A DNA stretch of 64,000 nt, taken from Litorimonas sp963972195 (GTDB lineage Bacteria; Pseudomonadota; Alphaproteobacteria; Caulobacterales; Maricaulaceae). The stretch spans positions 140,692 to 204,691 of the forward strand of contig CAXATH010000006.1 in assembly GCA_963972195.1 (NCBI GenBank), in the 5' to 3' direction. The position numbers and the translations under genes are program-made. The notes beneath the pieces were generated by a model, which did no database searches, was not told the origin of the DNA, and saw only the letters and a program-made list of their open reading frames with translations. This document shows positions 59,529-64,000 of the stretch, piece by piece. Position 1 is the stretch's first letter. Every line of letters starts with the position of its first letter.

Positions 59529-60821
59529 ATGTTAAGTATTTTTGAAATCGCGGCGCTATTGCTCGTGCTGTCGGCCATTCTATCCTGGATCAATCACGCC
59601 TATATAAGACTCCCTCACACCATCGGCCTTTTGATAATGGCACTGGTCGCGTCCTTCCTTCTTTTAGCTTCCGAGGCGATGTTTCCACAGCTTTCCATGA
59701 CGGATACGCTGCAAGCGGCTCTGGGGCAGATAGATTTCAATGAAACCCTAATGAAGGGCATGCTCGGCTTTCTTCTCTTTGCCGGAGCGCTTCATGTCGA
59801 TTTCTCCAAACTCCGAAGCGCCAAGCTGGAGATCGGGAGCATGGCAACCTTCGGCGTTATTCTCTCCACCTTTATTGTCGGGACGGGTTTTTATTACCTT
59901 GCCCAGCTCTTTGGGGTGAACCTTCCCTATATCTGGGCGTTGGTCTTTGGCTCTCTGATTTCCCCGACAGACCCGGTGGCCGTTCTCTCTATTCTGAAAA
60001 CCGTAAAAATGCCGAAAACGCTGGAGACGAAAATTGCCGGCGAAAGCCTGTTTAATGACGGCGTCGGGGTTGTTGTCTTTACCATCCTCCTCGCCATCGC
60101 GGTGGGGTCTACAGGCAATGCAGACGCCGCGCACGCCGCGATAGGTATATGGGATATTATCGAGCTGTTTGTGGTAGACGCGATTGGCGGCGCGGCGCTC
60201 GGTCTTTTGGCCGGTTGGATTGGCTATCGTATGATGCGCCGCATTGATGAACACGCGATCGAAGTTCTCATCAGCCTCGCCCTCGTCGCCGGAACCTACG
60301 CTCTGGCGCAGCGAATCAACATCCTCGGACATCATCTCTCCGGCCCCATCGCCGTCGTCGTGGCGGGCCTGATGATCGGCAATAAAGGCGCGGCATTCGC
60401 CATGTCCGAACATACCAAATCCGCGCTCTTTGGGTTTTGGGAGATGGTCGACGAGATTTTGAATTCGGTTCTTTTCTTGCTCATCGGCCTGGAAATTCTG
60501 GTGCTTGGCCTCGCGCCGAAATTTGCAATTATCACGTTGATAGCGATTCCGCTGGTTCTGCTGGCCCGCCTTTGCGCCGTTTATGTGCCGATGAAAGTCA
60601 TCGGAACGTTCAAGGATTTCGCCAAAGGCGCCGTGCCTGTCCTGACCTGGGGCGGCGTGCGCGGCGGCATTTCCGTCGCCCTCGCTCTCGCTCTGCCGGA
60701 TAATGAGTATAAACCTCTCATCCTGACGGCGACTTACGGCATCGTGATTTTCTCTATCATTGTGCAGGGCCTGACCGTGAAGACGGTGGTGCGGCGCAAT
60801 GTCGATCCAACCCTATTGTAA
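59529..60821 (+). CDS. CPA1-family Na+/H+ (cation/proton) antiporter
   Basis: 430 residues with about twelve TM helices. The ion-binding region reads FGSLISPTDPVAVLSILKTV (Asp of the TDP motif) and AGESLFNDGVGVVVFTILLA (the ND motif), which are diagnostic for the NhaP/CPA1 class. It exchanges Na+ (or K+/Li+) for protons in pH and salt homeostasis, fitting a marine organism. The ATG at 59529 follows GGGAG; an upstream in-frame start at 59499 is less likely because it adds residues before the first TM helix. Divergent from fabD, 123 bp before sqdB. Confidence 0.93.
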   Translation: MLSIFEIAALLLVLSAILSWINHAYIRLPHTIGLLIMALVASFLLLASEAMFPQLSMTDTLQAALGQIDFNETLMKGMLGFLLFAGALHVDFSKLRSAKLEIGSMATFGVILSTFIVGTGFYYLAQLFGVNLPYIWALVFGSLISPTDPVAVLSILKTVKMPKTLETKIAGESLFNDGVGVVVFTILLAIAVGSTGNADAAHAAIGIWDIIELFVVDAIGGAALGLLAGWIGYRMMRRIDEHAIEVLISLALVAGTYALAQRINILGHHLSGPIAVVVAGLMIGNKGAAFAMSEHTKSALFGFWEMVDEILNSVLFLLIGLEILVLGLAPKFAIITLIAIPLVLLARLCAVYVPMKVIGTFKDFAKGAVPVLTWGGVRGGISVALALALPDNEYKPLILTATYGIVIFSIIVQGLTVKTVVRRNVDPTLL

Positions 60822-60861
60822 AGCCTACTTCGACGGACACCTTCGGCCCTACTATGTCATT

Positions 60862-60897
60862 TATATGAAATTTGATGTGGAGACATGACTTCATATA
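60862..60897. promoter_or_regulatory. Inverted repeat upstream of sqdB
   Basis: Arms TATATGAA (60862-60869) and TTCATATA (60890-60897), perfect complements separated by 20 bp, 48 bp before the sqdB start. The flanks contain ATGTCAT (60853-60859), similar to half of an alphaproteobacterial Pho box. It may be an operator of the sulfolipid operon. Confidence 0.35.
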
Positions 60898-60944
60898 ATG
60901 TCTCTGTATAACGACCAGATAGGAATAGATAACCGGAGAGAAGA

Positions 60945-62165
60945 ATGAAAATCGCAGTCTTAGGTGGAGATGGATTTGTCGGATGGCCGACCGTATTGCA
61001 TTTGTCGGATTTGGGCCATGAAGTCCATATCATCGACAATTTGTCCCGACGCTGGATCGATACGGAGCTGGGCGTCCAGTCCCTCACCCCGATGGATTCC
61101 ATTCAGGAACGTTGCCGGATTTGGTACGAGCTCACCGGACGCCGCCTGCATTTTCACCTGATTGACATTGCCCGCGACTATCAGATTCTGCGACAATGGC
61201 TCGCCGATCACAAACCTGACTCGATTATTCACTTCGCCGAGCAGCGCGCCGCGCCCTACTCTATGAAGTCTGACCGCCATAAGGTTTACACGGTCAATAA
61301 TAACGTCAACGCCACGCACAACCTCCTCACAGCGATGGTCGAAACCGGAATTGACGCGCATTTGGTGCACCTCGGCACAATGGGCGTTTACGGATATTCC
61401 AGCGTCGGCGCCGCCATCCCCGAAGGCTATCTCGACGTCGAAATCGAAAATCTGGAAGGCGAGAAAAAAGGGCTGGAAGTGCTTTACCCGACCAAGCCGG
61501 GCTCCGTCTATCACATGACCAAAAGCATGGATCAGATCCTGTTCCAATTCTACGCCCAGAATGACGGCCTGCGCATTACAGATCTCCACCAAGGCATTGT
61601 CTGGGGCACCCATACCGAACAGACGCAGCGCCATGAACAGCTTATCAACCGCTTCGATTATGACGGCGATTACGGCACGGTACTCAACCGCTTCCTCATC
61701 CAGGCCGCCATTGATTATCCTCTGACAGTGCACGGCACGGGCGGCCAGACCCGCGCCTTCATCCACATAAAGGACAGCGTGAAATGTATCGAGCTCGCCC
61801 TCGACACGCCGCCCGCCGCCGGCGACCGAGTCAAAATCTATAACCAGATGACGGAAACTCACCGCATTCGGGATTTGGCCAAACTGATTTCGGATATGAC
61901 TGGCGCCAAAATCGCCAATATCGCCAACCCGCGCAAAGAAGCGCCGGAAAATGATCTTATCGTGAAAAATGATCAATTCCTCGCTCTTGGCCTAGAGCCG
62001 ACCACCTTGGCTGAAGGCCTGCTTTCCGAAGTCGTGGATGTCGCGAAAAAATACGCCCACCGCGTGGATCGCAGCCGCGTTCGCGCCCTATCCGCCTGGA
62101 CGAAAGATCTTGCCAATCGCGTGGAAACAGACCCTGAAGGAAAACGCCTCAAGTCTGTGTCATAG
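60945..62165 (+). CDS. sqdB: UDP-sulfoquinovose synthase SqdB
   Basis: 406-residue extended SDR that makes UDP-sulfoquinovose from UDP-glucose and sulfite, the head-group donor of the sulfolipid SQDG. The N-terminus KIAVLGGDGFVGWPTVLHLS, with its GWP in the NAD loop, is specific to SqdB; the catalytic YxxxK lies in GSVYHMTKSMDQ, and DLHQGIVWGTHT follows. Length matches the family. It begins the operon sqdB-sqdD-sqdC, 3 bp before the next gene. Confidence 0.96.
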   Translation: MKIAVLGGDGFVGWPTVLHLSDLGHEVHIIDNLSRRWIDTELGVQSLTPMDSIQERCRIWYELTGRRLHFHLIDIARDYQILRQWLADHKPDSIIHFAEQRAAPYSMKSDRHKVYTVNNNVNATHNLLTAMVETGIDAHLVHLGTMGVYGYSSVGAAIPEGYLDVEIENLEGEKKGLEVLYPTKPGSVYHMTKSMDQILFQFYAQNDGLRITDLHQGIVWGTHTEQTQRHEQLINRFDYDGDYGTVLNRFLIQAAIDYPLTVHGTGGQTRAFIHIKDSVKCIELALDTPPAAGDRVKIYNQMTETHRIRDLAKLISDMTGAKIANIANPRKEAPENDLIVKNDQFLALGLEPTTLAEGLLSEVVDVAKKYAHRVDRSRVRALSAWTKDLANRVETDPEGKRLKSVS

Positions 62166-62168
62166 CTA

Positions 62169-62987
62169 ATGACCACCGCTCCTAACGCTGATCACGCCTA
62201 TGTGACTCTGGTCACGAATACCGACTATGCCGCCGGGGCAGAGGCGCTTATGCGCTCCATCGCCCTGACCGGCACAGAGGCAGATAAGGTAGTGATGCAT
62301 ACGGGCGGCGTGTCAAAAAATGACCTAGAGCCGCTCCAGGCTCTGGGCGTGCGTCTTGTCGAAATAGACCTCTTACCAATGAGTGACGCCTTTAATGCGC
62401 GCCACTCCCGAAAAGCGCAGCATGACGCCGCCCCCTTTACCAAAGGCGAAAAGCCAAAATTTCACACGCCGCTGGATAATTTCGCGAAATTGCGCCTCTG
62501 GGAAATGACGGAATACAGGTCAGTTGTCTTCATAGATGCCGACGCTTTAATGCTTAAAAATTGCGATGTTTTATTTAATTATCCGGAGTTTTGCGCCGCC
62601 CCCAATGTCTATGAAAGCGTCGTCGATTTTCACCGGTTGAATTCCGGCGTTTTTACGGCCCGTCCGTCGAAAGACACATACGCCAAAATGCTGGAGGCGC
62701 TTGGGGCAGAGGATAAGTTCTGGCGCCGCACCGATCAAACTTTTCTGGAGCATTATTTTCCGGATTGGCACGGTCTACCCGTTTTCTACAACATGCTCCA
62801 ATATGTGTGGTTTAACTTACCCGCCCTTTGGGACTGGAACTCCATCCACATCCTGCATTACCAATATGAAAAACCGTGGCAGGCCGAACACCCCAAGGCC
62901 GAGAAGCTGAAACCGCTCATTGATTTGTGGTGGCAGTTTAAAAATGGCGAGACTCCCGATTTGGGCGCGCTGACAAATCCGAAATGA
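62169..62987 (+). CDS. sqdD: Glycogenin-like (GT8) glycosyltransferase, SqdD-like
   Basis: 272 residues. N-terminus AYVTLVTNTDYAAGAEALM and the DxD motif in VVFIDADALMLKN define a GT8/glycogenin-type fold; FHRLNSGVFTARPS follows. In Rhodobacter and Sinorhizobium, sqdB is followed by sqdD, a glycogenin-like transferase thought to move sulfoquinovose to diacylglycerol. The match in family and position supports that role here; it is inferred. It lies 3 bp after sqdB and overlaps the next gene by 4 bp. Confidence 0.82.
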   Translation: MTTAPNADHAYVTLVTNTDYAAGAEALMRSIALTGTEADKVVMHTGGVSKNDLEPLQALGVRLVEIDLLPMSDAFNARHSRKAQHDAAPFTKGEKPKFHTPLDNFAKLRLWEMTEYRSVVFIDADALMLKNCDVLFNYPEFCAAPNVYESVVDFHRLNSGVFTARPSKDTYAKMLEALGAEDKFWRRTDQTFLEHYFPDWHGLPVFYNMLQYVWFNLPALWDWNSIHILHYQYEKPWQAEHPKAEKLKPLIDLWWQFKNGETPDLGALTNPK

Positions 62988-63829
62988 AACTGCTTATTAC
63001 GGGAAGCAGCGGCTATATTGGGCGCTTCATCACCGCAGATGCCAAAAGGCGCGGAGATGAAATTCTTCACTTAACCCGCTCCAAACCCGACCATGGCGAA
63101 TGGATTCCGTTTGATTTAAGCAATCCTCCTGGCCGCCTTCCTTCTGCTGATGCCCTGATACACTGCGCCTTTGACCATATCCCCGGCCGGTATCGCGGCG
63201 GCGAAGGCGATGACCCGAACAGATTTCTGAAACGTAATTTGGAAGGCTCGGTTAAGTTATTTGAGGTCGCCAAAGAGGCTGGCGTCCCGCGCATCCTTTT
63301 TCTCTCCTCCAGAGCGGTCTATGACGGACACCCTGCATCGACGCTTTTGACCGAAGACCTCCCGCTCAATCCCACCTCTCTCTACGGACAAATGAAATGG
63401 GAGGTCGAGCAAGCGCTCAACAATCTTGACGTAATCGGTACCAGTCTGCGAGCTACTGGAATATATGGCCAGCCCACGCCAAACTCCGATCACAAATGGT
63501 CAAAACTATTTGCTGATTTCGAAGCCGGAAAAACCATCGAGCCTCGCGCCGGAACCGAACTTCACGGCAGCGATTTGGCCGCCGCCATTCGTCTGGTGTT
63601 ATCGTCACCAAAAGAGCAGGTCGCCCATCAGGCATTCAACATTTCAGACATAGTCGTTGATCGCCATGACCTGCTTAAAGCCTATCGAGAGCACCATGAC
63701 CTAGACCGCCCTCTACCAGAGGCAATTTCCACTTTGGAGAAAGCCGAAATGGAGTGTTCAAAATTAAAAACTCTCGGCTGGACCCCGCGCGGATGGCAGG
63801 GATTAAATGAGTTTGTTCGGACGGTTTGA
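62984..63829 (+). CDS. NAD(P)-dependent epimerase/dehydratase, possible SqdC
   Basis: 281-residue extended SDR with Rossmann motif LLITGSSGYIGRFI, a FLSSRAVYDG serine element and TSLYGQMKWEVEQ (YxxxK). Overlap of 4 bp with the sqdD-like gene puts it in the sulfolipid operon. Rhodobacter SqdC, the third gene of sqdBDC, is described as a reductase-like protein affecting SQDG or sulfoquinovosyl-dihydroxyacetone formation; the correspondence is by position and general type only. A weak inverted repeat with one bulge (63834-63858) may end the transcript. Confidence 0.65.
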   Translation: MKLLITGSSGYIGRFITADAKRRGDEILHLTRSKPDHGEWIPFDLSNPPGRLPSADALIHCAFDHIPGRYRGGEGDDPNRFLKRNLEGSVKLFEVAKEAGVPRILFLSSRAVYDGHPASTLLTEDLPLNPTSLYGQMKWEVEQALNNLDVIGTSLRATGIYGQPTPNSDHKWSKLFADFEAGKTIEPRAGTELHGSDLAAAIRLVLSSPKEQVAHQAFNISDIVVDRHDLLKAYREHHDLDRPLPEAISTLEKAEMECSKLKTLGWTPRGWQGLNEFVRTV

Positions 63830-64000
63830 GTCCGTTGAACAAATAATCCTCAGTTATTGTTTTGGAAATTTATTTCTTTTCAATCCCTTAGCTCATATTT
63901 TGAGAGATAGATCCTCACCCTTCATTTTACACCTATATTTAACTCGTTCTTCTGAACACGGACAGGAACGCGTCAGGTTCTGGTTCAGGGGACAGCGAGG
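63830..64000. other. Non-coding tail of the window
   Basis: 171 bp after the sulfolipid operon. Apart from the weak hairpin at its start I see an AT-rich stretch (63860-63945) that could hold a promoter, and no complete gene. Confidence 0.4.

Noticed and set aside
59748..60413. 221-codon frame antisense to the CPA1 antiporter
   Set aside because: Highly polar shadow of transmembrane codons read backwards.
60853..60875. Full Pho box upstream of sqdB
   Set aside because: Only one ATGTCAT half resembles the consensus; the second half at 11-bp spacing does not match, so it is mentioned only as a possibility.
60960..61976. 338-codon open frame antisense to sqdB
   Set aside because: The sqdB frame carries all family motifs; the antisense product has none.

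Overview
This 64-kb window is chromosomal, housekeeping-dense alphaproteobacterial DNA. The gene neighbourhoods (divL beside tsaE/amgK/murU, chvI-chvG beside a PTS HPr/EIIA pair, trpF-trpB near rpoN, hemC-hemD-mic60-hemY divergent from tsaD-gpsA, lptF-lptG-surA-pdxA-ksgA, fabD-fabG-acpP-fabF-mltG-gmk) are those of the Caulobacterales/Maricaulales/Rhizobiales side of the class. A DivL-type pseudo-histidine kinase, a general-stress-response (EcfG-type) promoter, a glyoxylate shunt and sulfolipid genes suggest a free-living, probably marine, Hyphomonadaceae/Robiginitomaculaceae-like bacterium. That placement is inference. I see no insertion sequence, prophage, CRISPR array or rRNA operon. Coding density is high, many genes overlap by 1-34 bp, and there is one tRNA (Thr, CGT).

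Layout. 1-10.2 kb, almost all minus strand: cell-wall recycling (murU, amgK), tsaE, an adrenodoxin-type ferredoxin on the opposite strand, the cell-cycle pseudokinase divL, glmM, a TonB-C-like lipoprotein, HPr, EIIA(Man) and the ChvG-ChvI envelope-stress two-component system. 10.5-19.2 kb: a DUF1295 membrane enzyme, rpoN, a tiny DUF1328 membrane protein behind a textbook EcfG promoter, then trpF-trpB and trpA. The trpB and trpA genes are separated by about 2.9 kb of genes for four exported proteins; three of these form an overlapping cassette of unknown, fimbria-like character. 19.2-22.7 kb: accessory genes (HxlR regulator divergent from an SDR and a quinone oxidoreductase; a DUF2383 four-helix protein). 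22.8-30.4 kb: carB and carA split by an M48 protease and an SDR, then YqeY and YggT. 30.5-33.8 kb: cytochrome c maturation ccmFGH plus a short ccmI-like gene. 33.8-34.5 kb: a gene-poor stretch with strong hairpins (candidate RNA) and tRNA-Thr. 34.5-41 kb: heme operon with the alphaproteobacterial mitofilin (Mic60), divergent from tsaD-gpsA-yciI. 41-45.9 kb: glyoxylate shunt (aceB, aceA) divergent from a ScfR/RamB-type regulator, with an array of TTTACAA-like boxes between them. 46-53.5 kb: holC, pepA, LPS export (lptF, lptG), surA, pdxA, ksgA. 53.6-59.4 kb: a methyltransferase, gmk, mltG and the fatty-acid synthesis cluster. 59.5-63.8 kb: a CPA1 antiporter and a sulfoquinovosyl lipid operon (sqdB, sqdD-like, sqdC-like).

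The most interesting points are: (1) the Tyr replacing the phospho-accepting His in DivL; (2) the three-gene secreted cassette wedged between trpB and trpA; (3) the trpF start codon sitting in the loop of a perfect 10-bp hairpin that also contains its ribosome-binding site; (4) the repeated operator-like boxes that tie a RamB/ScfR regulator to the glyoxylate genes; (5) a candidate structured RNA upstream of tRNA-Thr; and (6) several 'missing neighbours' in otherwise conserved operons (hprK/rapZ, accD, ccmE, lptD, yicC).
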